NCBI GenBank assembly: GCA_030653385.1
Contig: JAURZM010000025.1
Location: 186,001 to 250,000 of the forward strand
Length of the DNA stretch: 64,000 nucleotides
Reading direction: 5' to 3'
Origin: Rubrivivax sp.
GTDB lineage: Bacteria; Pseudomonadota; Gammaproteobacteria; Burkholderiales; Burkholderiaceae_C
Part shown: in pieces, positions 7,890-16,181 of the stretch
How positions within the stretch are numbered: the first letter of the stretch is position 1
Layout of the letters: each line of letters starts with the position of its first letter
Position numbers and translations under genes: made by a program
Notes under the pieces: generated by a model
Database searches by the model: none
Seen by the model: only the letters and a program-made list of their open reading frames with translations
Told to the model about the DNA's origin: nothing

Positions 7890-9499
7890 GGGGCGGCTCC
7901 GGGCAGGCTCAGGATGTGTTGCGGGCTGGCGTTGCCGACTCGGTCGATGGCGCTCACCGCCACGCGGTCGGCACCGGCGTGTTCGAAGCTGCGCTCGGCA
8001 CCGGGCAGCACGCTGAAAGTCCAGCTGCCTTTCAGCCGCCGCCACACGGCCCAGCGGGTGGCAGGTTCGCCAGCGCCGGGTTCGATGAGCACGCGCCTGG
8101 CGGACAGTCGCAAGGTGGGCGCGGGGGGCGGCTGATCGTCCAGCCACGGTGTGGCGGGCACCAGCGCGGGCTGCGTGTAGGTGCCGGCCTGCAGCTTGCT
8201 CGACAGGCCGTCGCGGTTCTGCATCAGCGCGACCATGCTGAAGTGGATGTGGCCGGTGGCGCGTTCGCCACGCTGCCTTTGCAGCTGCACCTGGTCGATG
8301 ATTTCCTGCGCCGCCCAGGCCCGTTGCGACAGCGGCGCGCCTTGTGTCACCAGGCTCGTGAAGAGGCCCGGCCACAGGTGGCGGTTCAAGGTGTTTTCCG
8401 CCACCCAGTGGTCCAGCAGCACTGGGAAGTGCAGGCCTTCGCGGTTGATCTGCCAGTACAGCTGCGGCGCCAGGTAGTCCAGCCAGCCTTCGCTGAGCCA
8501 GCGTTCGACATCGGCGTACAGCTTGTCGTACTGGCTGAAGCCGATGACGCCTGCAGGCCGACGCTCGGGCTTGCCCACGCCAAAGGGGCTGATGCCAAAA
8601 CGCACCCAGGGTTTGATCTGGTGGATGGTGCTGTGCATCTGCTGCACCAGGCTGTCGACGTTGTTGCGCCGCCAGTCGTCACGTGCCAAGGTGCCGCCGC
8701 CCAGCCGGTAGCGCGCCCACGACACGTCGTCGGGGAAGGGTACGTCGACGCCGCCCGTGGCCGGTGCCGGTGGCACCGTGACCGGGTAGGGGTAAAAGTA
8801 GTCGTCGATGTGCACACCGTCCACGTCGTACCTGCGCACGACGTCGGCCACCACCGCCAACGTGTGTGCGGCGGCGGCGGGTTCGCCCGGGTCCATCCAC
8901 TGCTGGTCGCCATAACGTTTGACCAGAGCGGGTTGGCGCACCGCCAGATGCGGTGCTACCTGCGGTGTCTTGGCCGAAGAATGGCGGGCGCGGTAGGGGT
9001 TGAACCAGACGTGCAGTTCGATGGCGCGGCGGTGCGCTTCCTGCACCCAGAAGGCCAGCGGGTCGTAAGCCGGTTGAGGCGGCTTGCCTTGTTCGCCGGT
9101 GAGGTATTCGCTCCAGGGCTCCAGCGCCGACGGGTACAACGCGTCACCGGCCGGCCGCACCTGCAGGATGATGGCGTTCAGGCCCAGCGTGCGGGCCCGT
9201 TCCAGCATGGCCAGTGCCTCGCTGCGCTGGGCTTCGGCGGGCAGGCCGGGTTTGCTGGGCCAGTCGATGTTGGCCACCGTGGCCACCCAGGCGGCGCGGA
9301 ATTCACGGGGCGCGGGTGGTGGCAAGTCGCCTGCGGCCAGCGGCGGGGTCGACGGAGGTGAGGGTGCTGCCGCGCCAGCGCTTGTTGTCGGTGCAGCGGA
9401 CGGGGTCGGTGCAGGCGTTGGTACAGGCGTTGGTGCCGGCGTCAGCACGCAGCCGGCCAGCAAAATGGTGGCCAGCAGCCAGCTCAGGATGTGTCGCAT
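7886..9499 (-). CDS. GHL10-family (DUF187) glycoside hydrolase-like lipoprotein
   Basis: A 537-residue secreted protein with a lipoprotein signal peptide ending in the lipobox 'LLAGC', then a Pro/Thr/Ala-rich linker. The main domain (about 70-430) is GHL10/DUF187: 'REFRAAWVATVANIDWPSKPGL', 'ILQVRPAGDALYPS', 'LHVWFNPYRARH', 'VDGVHIDDYFYPYP' and 'YLAPQLYWQINREG'. These proteins adopt a TIM barrel and are thought to cut glycosidic bonds in cell-wall-type polysaccharides. A beta-sandwich-like tail follows. The start at 9499 was chosen for the signal peptide; the ORF extends upstream without one. Its position between amiD and murQ argues for a role in muropeptide processing. The exact bond cut is unknown. 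Confidence 0.85.
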   Translation of the reverse strand: MRHILSWLLATILLAGCVLTPAPTPVPTPAPTPSAAPTTSAGAAAPSPPSTPPLAAGDLPPPAPREFRAAWVATVANIDWPSKPGLPAEAQRSEALAMLERARTLGLNAIILQVRPAGDALYPSALEPWSEYLTGEQGKPPQPAYDPLAFWVQEAHRRAIELHVWFNPYRARHSSAKTPQVAPHLAVRQPALVKRYGDQQWMDPGEPAAAAHTLAVVADVVRRYDVDGVHIDDYFYPYPVTVPPAPATGGVDVPFPDDVSWARYRLGGGTLARDDWRRNNVDSLVQQMHSTIHQIKPWVRFGISPFGVGKPERRPAGVIGFSQYDKLYADVERWLSEGWLDYLAPQLYWQINREGLHFPVLLDHWVAENTLNRHLWPGLFTSLVTQGAPLSQRAWAAQEIIDQVQLQRQRGERATGHIHFSMVALMQNRDGLSSKLQAGTYTQPALVPATPWLDDQPPPAPTLRLSARRVLIEPGAGEPATRWAVWRRLKGSWTFSVLPGAERSFEHAGADRVAVSAIDRVGNASPQHILSLPGAAP

Positions 9500-9509
9500 G
9501 GGTCGGAAT

Positions 9510-10403
9510 TCAGTCACCGCTGGGCAGCGGCACGGGCAGCACGGGCGGGAGCGCCGCTGAAGGCGCCACACCAGGAATCGGCCCCGGCACCGTCAGCACA
9601 TGCAGCAGCGCGGCGGTTTCTGCATCGGGCTGACCGCTGTAGTTGGCCGGCCGGTAACGCATCTGGAAGTTCATCATCACACGCCGGGTCTGTTCATCCC
9701 ACAGGCCCGAACGTTCGATGACGTAGCCGTGTTGTGCCAACGCCGCCTGAAACCAGGCTGCGTCGGGCAGCGCAGTGGCAAAAATGGCTTGCTGTTGCGC
9801 CACCAACTGGGCATCGGGCCAGGGTGGTGTGATGCCCAGGTCGGCCAGCAGCTTCCACGGGAAGGTGGGGCCCGGGTCTTCCTTGTACGACGGTGTCACT
9901 TCGCCATGGCCCAGGATGCGCTCGGGCTTGATCTGGTGCCGCTGCACGATGTCTTTCACGAGCGGAATCAGCGCGTCGATCTGCTCCTTCGGAAAGGGCT
10001 GGTAGATGCGCTGCTTGTCGAACCCGGGCTTGAAACCCGGGTGCACGATCTCGATGCCGATGCTGCTGGCGTTCAGCAGGCGGTGGCCCTTCCAGCCGCT
10101 CAGGCCCGAGTGCCAGGCGCGGCGGTTTTCGTCCACCAGCCGGAAGATGCGCGGCGGGCTTTCGTCGCTGAGCAGGTAATGCGCCGAGACCTGTTGTTTG
10201 GTCAGGATGTGCAGCGACAGCGGCAGGTCGGCCACCGTGTAGTGGATGACCAGGAACATGGCGCGGCTGTCCTGCCCCTGCGCGGTGTGGCTGGTGTCGA
10301 TGGGCACACCACCCTCGGTGGTGGTGACACGCGTGGCGCAGCCGCCGATCAGGAGCGCGGTGGCCAGGGCCAGGCCCAGGCGCTGCCAGGGGTGCAATCT
10401 CAT
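9510..10403 (-). CDS. amiD: N-acetylmuramoyl-L-alanine amidase lipoprotein, AmiD-like
   Basis: A 297-residue Zn amidase (Amidase_2/PGRP fold) anchored by a lipobox (Cys22 in 'LIGGC'). It removes the stem peptide from MurNAc or anhydro-MurNAc, as in E. coli AmiD. Zinc ligands are likely His54 ('VIHYT'), His166 ('GHGEVTP') and Asp176 ('KEDPGPTFPW'). A C-terminal peptidoglycan-binding helical domain (about 215-275) follows, as in AmiD. The ATG overlaps the kinase stop (ATGA at 10400-10403), and the next gene starts 10 bp downstream of its stop. Together they form a leftward recycling operon. Confidence 0.92.
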   Translation of the reverse strand: MRLHPWQRLGLALATALLIGGCATRVTTTEGGVPIDTSHTAQGQDSRAMFLVIHYTVADLPLSLHILTKQQVSAHYLLSDESPPRIFRLVDENRRAWHSGLSGWKGHRLLNASSIGIEIVHPGFKPGFDKQRIYQPFPKEQIDALIPLVKDIVQRHQIKPERILGHGEVTPSYKEDPGPTFPWKLLADLGITPPWPDAQLVAQQQAIFATALPDAAWFQAALAQHGYVIERSGLWDEQTRRVMMNFQMRYRPANYSGQPDAETAALLHVLTVPGPIPGVAPSAALPPVLPVPLPSGD

Positions 10404-11359
10404 CCAGGGTTCCTTGTTGACGTGGCCCGTGCCGCCGTTGCAGCGCCGGCCTCTCGCGCTGCGATGCGCGCGGCCGCGCAGTGTGCCGGCTCTTGCAACT
10501 GCTGAAGCGCCGTGCCGGCCGGCAGGGCCTGTTGCAGGGCCGCGCGCACGGCAGGGTGCAGGTCGAACACACGGCCGGCCAGGGCCAGCGGACGCGGGCC
10601 GTGGCGTGCCGACATGGCATGCGCCAGGCGCGCCAGTTCACGGCCGGCGGCTTGCAGGATGTTCAAAGCGGCTGCGTCGTCGGGTGCAGCCTGCGCCACC
10701 GCCAGCGCCAGCGTGCCCAGTTCACCACGCGTGGCACCGTAGACCCATTGCCGGGTGTGCGCCCAGTCGCTGCCTCCCATGTGCTCGAACAGCCTTTGCG
10801 CCAGCGGCGACTGCCGCCACGCGCCCGGGGATTTGTCTTCGGCGCGCCAGACGTGGCGCAGCGCTTCGCGGGCGATCCAGTGGCCACCACCCGCGTCGTC
10901 GATGACCGCGCCTCGTCCACCGGCGCGGTGAAGCGTGCCCTGTGTGTCGATGAACGCGGCGATCGAGCCCGTGCCGGCGTAGACCACATAACCCTCGCCC
11001 GGCGCGAAGGCCGCGTGGCAGGCCAGTTCGATGTCGTTCATGGCGCGCACCGCCGACAGGTCCAGCTGCAGCGCCTGCGCCAGCAGCTGGCACAGCTGCG
11101 GGCCCTGTTCGGCGTCCAAACCGGTGACACCCGCCACCACGCCCTGCACCGGGCCGCAGGCCGTAGACAGCGCCGCCAGCGTCTGCGCCATCACCGCACG
11201 GCCGGCAGGGTCGTGCAATTGCAGGCCCGACAAGGCGGCCACCGAACCTTGTTGCAGCAGCTGCCCGCTGGCACCCGCCAGGGCCCAGCGTGTCTGGGTG
11301 CCACCCGCGTCCAGGCCCAGCCAGGACGGCGGTGTGATGGGGGGGGTGTTGGTGCTCAC
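10400..11359 (-). CDS. BadF/BadG/BcrA/BcrD-type sugar kinase (N-acetylglucosamine kinase-like)
   Basis: A 319-residue ASKHA-fold kinase. 'LGLDAGGTQTRWAL' is the phosphate-1 loop, 'AMNDIELACHAAF' carries the catalytic Asp, and 'VVYAGTGSIAAF' is phosphate-2. These match eukaryotic NAGK and the bacterial kinases that phosphorylate GlcNAc/MurNAc (MurK type). The start is a GTG at 11359 (VSTNTPP...), since the longer upstream ORF is out of context and antisense to dacB. It is the first gene of the leftward operon ending in murQ, so phosphorylation of MurNAc and/or GlcNAc to feed MurQ is the natural inference. Confidence 0.82.
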   Translation of the reverse strand: MSTNTPPITPPSWLGLDAGGTQTRWALAGASGQLLQQGSVAALSGLQLHDPAGRAVMAQTLAALSTACGPVQGVVAGVTGLDAEQGPQLCQLLAQALQLDLSAVRAMNDIELACHAAFAPGEGYVVYAGTGSIAAFIDTQGTLHRAGGRGAVIDDAGGGHWIAREALRHVWRAEDKSPGAWRQSPLAQRLFEHMGGSDWAHTRQWVYGATRGELGTLALAVAQAAPDDAAALNILQAAGRELARLAHAMSARHGPRPLALAGRVFDLHPAVRAALQQALPAGTALQQLQEPAHCAAARIAAREAGAATAARATSTRNPG

Positions 11360-11419
11360 CGCGCGATTCTGACCTTCACCGCAGGCACACCCGCCTGAGC
11401 CCGCACATGCACCGCCAAC

Positions 11420-12943
11420 ATGCACCGCCACAATGTGCGGATGCTGCTCCGTTTCACCGCTGCCCTGCTGCTGACGGCCCTGGGCGCCACACCTTCCGCG
11501 CGCGCGCAGGACGGCCTGCCGCCAGCGGTGTTGCATGCCATGCAGACGCTGGGTCTGCCGGCCGATGCACTGGCCGCCGTGGCGCTGCCGCTGGGCCACC
11601 GTGGCGCGGTGTGGCAACACCAGGCGCGTTTGCCTTTCCAGCCCGGTTCTTCGATGAAGGTGGTGACCAGCATCGTCGCGCTGGACCGGCTGGGCCCCAA
11701 CCACCGCGGCTTCACCGCCATGCGCAGCGCGGCGGCCATCTCCGCCGGCACGCTGCAGGGTGATCTGGTGCTGCAAGGCGGCGGCGACGTCGAACTGGGG
11801 CCTTCGCAGCTGTGGTCGCTGCTGGTCGACCTGCGACAAGCCGGTGTGCAGCACATCGCCGGTGACCTGCTGGTGGACCGCACCCGCTACCAACCGGCGC
11901 GGCTGGACATCGGCCTGCCACCTTTCGACAACGCGGCCGAGTTTGCCTACAACGTGATTCCCGACGCGCTGATGCTGAACGAAGGCCTGCTGCCGCTGGA
12001 ACTGCGCGCCACCGACAGCGGCGTGACGGCAGTCACTGTGCCGCCGATCCAGGGCATCGTTTTCGACAGCAGCCGCATGGCCTTGGTCGACGCACGCTGC
12101 GCTGACTGGGACGACCACTGGCAGCCCGCCATCACCACCCGCAGCGCAGACGGCCAGACGCTGATCACGCTGAACGGCGCTTTCCCGCGCGGCTGCACCC
12201 AACGCACGCGGCTGCAGCTGGTGGACCGCGCCGACCTGACCGACAAACTCTTCCGCAGCCTCTGGCAGGGCCTGGGTGGCACCTGGGCCGGCCGCGCCCG
12301 CGAAGCGGGCACCGTGGCCGATGTGCCGGCCAACACCCGTGCGCTGGCCCGCCGCCAGGGCCGGCCCTGGGCCGAGCTGATGCGCCACCTGAACAAGTTC
12401 AGCGACAACGCCTGGACCCGTGTGCTTTACCTCGAACTGGGTGTGCCGCAGATGGCCAGCCAGCCGCACAAAACCACGCGTGAACTGGCCGACGCCGCGG
12501 TGCGGCAGTGGCTGGCGCAGCAGGGTCTGGACGACACCGGCCTGGTGCTGGACAACGGCTCTGGCCTGTCGCGCACCGAACGCATCAGCCCGTTGCTGCT
12601 GGCGCAGATGCTGAAGGCCGCTCACGCCGGCAAGAACGCGCCCGAGCTGCTGATGAGCCTGCCCACCGTGGCGGTGGATGGCACCATGCGCAACCGGCTG
12701 AAAGACAGCCCGGCTGCGGGCTGGGCGCGGCTGAAAACCGGCACGCTGCGCAATGTGGTGGCGCTGGCCGGTTACGTGAAAGACAAGGACGGCCGGCCCT
12801 GGGTGCTGGTGGCCATGGTCAACCACGACACGCTGGCCAGCCGCAGCCGGCCGGTGCTGGACGCGCTGGTGGACCACATCGCACGCCACGGCCTTCAGGC
12901 GCCGGCGGTCATGGGCGTCGGCCCGCAAGGGGACGGGCCGTGA
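11420..12943 (+). CDS. dacB: D-alanyl-D-alanine carboxypeptidase/endopeptidase PBP4
   Basis: A 507-residue secreted class C penicillin-binding protein that trims pentapeptides and cuts D-Ala-mDAP cross-links in the periplasm. After a signal peptide (cleavage near 'SARAQ'), the three active-site motifs are intact: Ser77-x-x-Lys80 ('GSSMKV'), Ser328-Asp-Asn330 ('FSDNAW') and Lys439-Thr-Gly441 ('LKTGTL'). The ATG at 11441 (MLLRFT...) gives a shorter, equally good signal peptide and may be the true start. It is divergent from the recycling operon across only 60 bp and overlaps the next gene as GTGA. Confidence 0.93.
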   Translation: MHRHNVRMLLRFTAALLLTALGATPSARAQDGLPPAVLHAMQTLGLPADALAAVALPLGHRGAVWQHQARLPFQPGSSMKVVTSIVALDRLGPNHRGFTAMRSAAAISAGTLQGDLVLQGGGDVELGPSQLWSLLVDLRQAGVQHIAGDLLVDRTRYQPARLDIGLPPFDNAAEFAYNVIPDALMLNEGLLPLELRATDSGVTAVTVPPIQGIVFDSSRMALVDARCADWDDHWQPAITTRSADGQTLITLNGAFPRGCTQRTRLQLVDRADLTDKLFRSLWQGLGGTWAGRAREAGTVADVPANTRALARRQGRPWAELMRHLNKFSDNAWTRVLYLELGVPQMASQPHKTTRELADAAVRQWLAQQGLDDTGLVLDNGSGLSRTERISPLLLAQMLKAAHAGKNAPELLMSLPTVAVDGTMRNRLKDSPAAGWARLKTGTLRNVVALAGYVKDKDGRPWVLVAMVNHDTLASRSRPVLDALVDHIARHGLQAPAVMGVGPQGDGP

Positions 12944-14238
12944 AGCCCGCGGAGCCCGTGAAGTCAACGGGCCGGCCGCACTTCATCGTCATCGGCGGCG
13001 GCTTTGCCGGCCTGTGGGCCACGCGCGCCTTGGCCCGTGAGTTGGTGGACATCACGCTCATCGACCGTGCCAATCACCACCTGTTCCAGCCGCTGCTGTA
13101 CCAGGTGGCGACGGCCGGCCTGTCGGCGCCGGACATTGCCGCGCCCTTGCGCCACATCCTGCGTGACCAGGCCAATGTGCGCGTGCTGATGGCCGAAGTG
13201 AGTGGCATCGACTGCCCGCGCCGGCAGATCACGCTGTCCGATGGCAGCATCCTGCCCTACGACCAGCTGCTGGTGGCCAGCGGCGCCACCCACGCCTACT
13301 TCGGCAAGGACCCCTGGGCACCGCACGCGCCGGGCCTGAAGACGCTGGACGACGCGCTGCTGATCCGCCGCCGCCTGCTGCTGGCCTTCGAACATGCCGA
13401 AGCCGCCGCCACGCCGGCCGAGCAGAAAGCCTGGCTGCACTTCGCGGTGGTCGGCGGTGGCCCGACGGGTGTGGAGTTGGCCGGCACGCTGGCCGAGATC
13501 GCCCGCCACACGCTGCGCCAGGAATTCCGCCGCATCGACCCGCGCCAGGCGCAGGTGCGGCTGATCGAAGCCGGACCGGCCGTGCTGGCCAGCTTTCCAC
13601 CGCGTCTGCAAGCGCGCACCCGCGCGCAGCTGGAAGGCCTGGGTGTGCAGGTGCTGTGTGGCCAGCCGGTGGCCGACATCACGGCCGAAGGTTACCGGCT
13701 GGGCGACACCTTCGAGCCTTGCCGCACGGTGCTGTGGGCGGCCGGCGTGGCGGCTTCACCGCTGGGTGCGATGCTGGGCGCGCAACTCGACCGCGCCGGC
13801 CGCGTGAAAGTGCAGGCCGACCTGACCTTGCCCGGACACCCCGAGGTCTTCGTTGCCGGCGACCTGGCTTCGCTGCAACAGGCCAACGGCCAGCCGGTGC
13901 CGGGTGTGGCGCCAGCCGCCAAGCAGATGGGGCGCTTCGTGGCGGCCGCGGTGCGTGCGCGCCTGCGCGGCAAGCTGGTGGCGAAAAAGACGTTCGTCTA
14001 CGCCGACTACGGCAACCTGGCCACCATCGGCCGCATGGCGGCGGTGGTCGACCTGCGGGGCTTCCACTTTTCGGGCCTGCTGGCCTGGTGGTTCTGGCTG
14101 GCGGCGCACGTGTTTTTCCTGATCGGTTTTCGCAACCGCGTCACCGTGCTCATCAACTGGGCCTGGGCCTACTGGACCTACCAGCGCGGCGCGCGCATCG
14201 TGCTGGGCGGGCCAACGCCGGGCAAGGAAGAACCCTGA
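12940..14238 (+). CDS. ndh: Type II NADH:quinone oxidoreductase (NDH-2)
   Basis: A 432-residue membrane-bound flavoprotein that oxidises NADH and reduces quinone without pumping protons. FAD site 'IVIGGGFAGLWA' at residues 17-28, 'NHHLFQPLLYQVATAGLS' typical of NDH-2, NADH site 'VVGGGPTGVELAG', then 'EVFVAGDLAS' for the FAD ribose, and a hydrophobic amphipathic C-terminus ('FSGLLAWWFWLAAHVFFLIG') for membrane docking. The start is GTG at 12940, overlapping the dacB stop, with a GGGGAC stretch upstream. An ATG gene for a small membrane protein overlaps its own stop. Confidence 0.93.
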   Translation: MKPAEPVKSTGRPHFIVIGGGFAGLWATRALARELVDITLIDRANHHLFQPLLYQVATAGLSAPDIAAPLRHILRDQANVRVLMAEVSGIDCPRRQITLSDGSILPYDQLLVASGATHAYFGKDPWAPHAPGLKTLDDALLIRRRLLLAFEHAEAAATPAEQKAWLHFAVVGGGPTGVELAGTLAEIARHTLRQEFRRIDPRQAQVRLIEAGPAVLASFPPRLQARTRAQLEGLGVQVLCGQPVADITAEGYRLGDTFEPCRTVLWAAGVAASPLGAMLGAQLDRAGRVKVQADLTLPGHPEVFVAGDLASLQQANGQPVPGVAPAAKQMGRFVAAAVRARLRGKLVAKKTFVYADYGNLATIGRMAAVVDLRGFHFSGLLAWWFWLAAHVFFLIGFRNRVTVLINWAWAYWTYQRGARIVLGGPTPGKEEP

Positions 14239-14396
14239 TGCACGGCCGCGCTGTCTGGCCGAGACTGCCCATTCTGTGGGTGGCCATCTGCAGTTGCCTG
14301 TGGCCGCTGATGGCGCTGATCGCGCTGACGGGCCTGTGTTCCTGGTGGCTGCTCTCGCGGGTGCGCGTCAAGTTGCCGGTCGACCCCAAGCGCTGA
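14238..14396 (+). CDS. Small membrane protein coupled to ndh
   Basis: A 52-residue protein read from an ATG that shares its A with the ndh stop (TGATG, 14236-14240). One long hydrophobic stretch (about residues 10-39, 'LPILWVAICSCLWPLMALIA') holds one or two TM passes, and a short basic tail 'RVRVKLPVDPKR' would face the cytoplasm. The third codon positions are almost all G/C, as in real genes of this window. No family was recognised. The tight coupling suggests a partner or anchor of NDH-2, which is inference. Confidence 0.6.
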   Translation: MHGRAVWPRLPILWVAICSCLWPLMALIALTGLCSWWLLSRVRVKLPVDPKR

Positions 14397-14412
14397 AGCG
14401 CGCCGCCCGCCT

Positions 14413-15942
14413 TCAGCCGACCAGCAGGTTCTCGGGCGCCAGGTAACGCTGGCGGAAGGTTTCGAAGTCCACCGTGTCGGCCACTTCGATGGCGCGGGTT
14501 TTGGCCAGCGACTCGCGGGCCATGGCTTCGAAAGCCAGCTGCTGCTCTGCCGGCCAGGGCAGGGCCAGCAGGTGTTTCTGCGTCTGCACCGACTGTGCGG
14601 TCACGAAACCGGTGTAGGACGAGGCGAAGTCGCTTTTCATCGTGGCCAGCACACGGGCCGACGGCAGGCTGTCCATGGCCGCCAGGCCCTGGCGCGCAGC
14701 GGCCAGCGCAGCGCTGTAGTCGCTGCTGTCGTGGGCAGTGTCCAACGCTGCGGCGATGGGCTCGCACTGGTCCAGCAGTTCCACGGCCCAGTCCACCAGC
14801 TTCACCTCTTGGCCACCCCGTTCCAGCTTCAGGCCCGGTTCACGGCCATGGGACGCGGTGCGGTGCTGGTTGCGGCCCAGCGCGGCAATCTCGTCGGGGG
14901 TGTCGGGCGGGCTGTCGGACAGCAGACAGTGCAGCAGGAAGACATCCAGGAATCGCAGCGTAGGCGCGGCAATGCCCACCGGCACGAAAGGGTCCAGGTC
15001 CATGCAGCGCACCTCGACGTATTCGACACCCCGTTCGCGCAGTGCGTGCAGCGGGCGTTCGTCGGGGCGGATCACGCGCTTGGGCCGGATGGTGCCGTAG
15101 AACTCGTTTTCGATCTGCAGCAGCGTCGTGCCCAGCTGGTTGTATTCGCCGCCCAGGTTTTTCACGCCGATGGCTTCGTAGGGCCCGTAAGGCTGGGTCA
15201 GCGCTTCGTGCAAAGAAGCGGCATAACTGTCCAGGCTGTTGTAGCTGACTGCCAGCGTGGACTGTGCGTCGCTCTGGTACCCCAGCCGCCCCATGCGCAG
15301 GCTGGTGGCGTGCGGTTGGTGCAGCGTGTGTTCGCTCAAGGGCTGCAGCGGGTGCGCGCGGCCGGCGACGAAGCTGGAACACACCGCCGGGCTGGCGCCA
15401 AACAGTGTCAGCAGCAGGAAGGCGTGGCGCCTGAAATTGCGGATCAGCGCAAAGTGCTGTTCGTTGTTCAGGCCCGGCAGCGACCAGTTGTAGTGGATGC
15501 CGGAAATCGTCTGCATGCGCCGCCCGTAGCGGTGGCCCAGGCCCATGCGGTAGACACTTTTGGCGCGGCCGATGTGGCTGCTGCCGTAGCGGCCCAGCGG
15601 CATGGTCTCGTCGGTGGGCAGGCCACACGGCATGCTGCCCACCCACAACATCTCGTCGCCCGCGGCAGCCAAGGTGCGGTAGACAAACTGGTGCACCCGG
15701 GTCAGTTCGTCCAGGCAGTCCTGCACGCCGGCGTGCACACCGGTGATCAGCTCGAGCTGGCTTTCGCTGAAGTCGGTGGTGATGTGCGGGTGGGTCAGCG
15801 CCGAGCCCAGTGCCAGCGGGTGCGGTGTCAGCGCCAGGCCACCACCGGGCAGTGCACGCAGGCTTTCTTTTTCGACGCCGCGGCGGATGCCCAGCAGGCG
15901 CGTGGTGCCCAGTCGGTGCAGTTGGTCTTGGATCAGGCTCAT
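14413..15942 (-). CDS. gshA: Glutamate-cysteine ligase (proteobacterial GshA type 1)
   Basis: A 509-residue cytosolic enzyme that makes gamma-glutamylcysteine from Glu, Cys and ATP, the first step of glutathione synthesis. The N-terminus 'LGIRRGVEKESLRALPGG', 'TTDFSESQLELITGVH', 'GYQSDAQSTLAVSYNSLDSY' and 'VRCMDLDPFVPVGI' fit the E. coli type family, and the length is close to E. coli GshA. The ATG at 15942 starts the conserved domain; the ORF runs 71 codons further upstream without similarity. It stands alone, convergent with the ndh pair. The 3' ends of both can pair in a 7-bp hairpin (14392-14398/14411-14417). Confidence 0.93.
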   Translation of the reverse strand: MSLIQDQLHRLGTTRLLGIRRGVEKESLRALPGGGLALTPHPLALGSALTHPHITTDFSESQLELITGVHAGVQDCLDELTRVHQFVYRTLAAAGDEMLWVGSMPCGLPTDETMPLGRYGSSHIGRAKSVYRMGLGHRYGRRMQTISGIHYNWSLPGLNNEQHFALIRNFRRHAFLLLTLFGASPAVCSSFVAGRAHPLQPLSEHTLHQPHATSLRMGRLGYQSDAQSTLAVSYNSLDSYAASLHEALTQPYGPYEAIGVKNLGGEYNQLGTTLLQIENEFYGTIRPKRVIRPDERPLHALRERGVEYVEVRCMDLDPFVPVGIAAPTLRFLDVFLLHCLLSDSPPDTPDEIAALGRNQHRTASHGREPGLKLERGGQEVKLVDWAVELLDQCEPIAAALDTAHDSSDYSAALAAARQGLAAMDSLPSARVLATMKSDFASSYTGFVTAQSVQTQKHLLALPWPAEQQLAFEAMARESLAKTRAIEVADTVDFETFRQRYLAPENLLVG

Positions 15943-16181
15943 GGACGGGCTTCGGCTCTGGGCCGTCTGGACAAAGGGAATGGACCGCCAGGCGCGCGGG
16001 GCCGCAAGGTTAAGCCTTCGGGGCAGATCGTGCTGGCCGGGGTGCTTCTGCCCCGCTATCACCCGCTGGGTCCCTGATGGACCAACGTCGACCGCCAGCC
16101 GTGGCACGATGGTGCCAGCTTCCACCCGGCCCCTTGATGACGATAACCCCGCCATGACCCGGCGGCGAAAGCACTGCAGGC

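Noticed and set aside
11360..12967. N-terminal 536-codon extension of the BadF-type kinase frame
   Set aside because: It is antisense to dacB and has no family resemblance. The kinase domain begins at the GTG at 11359.
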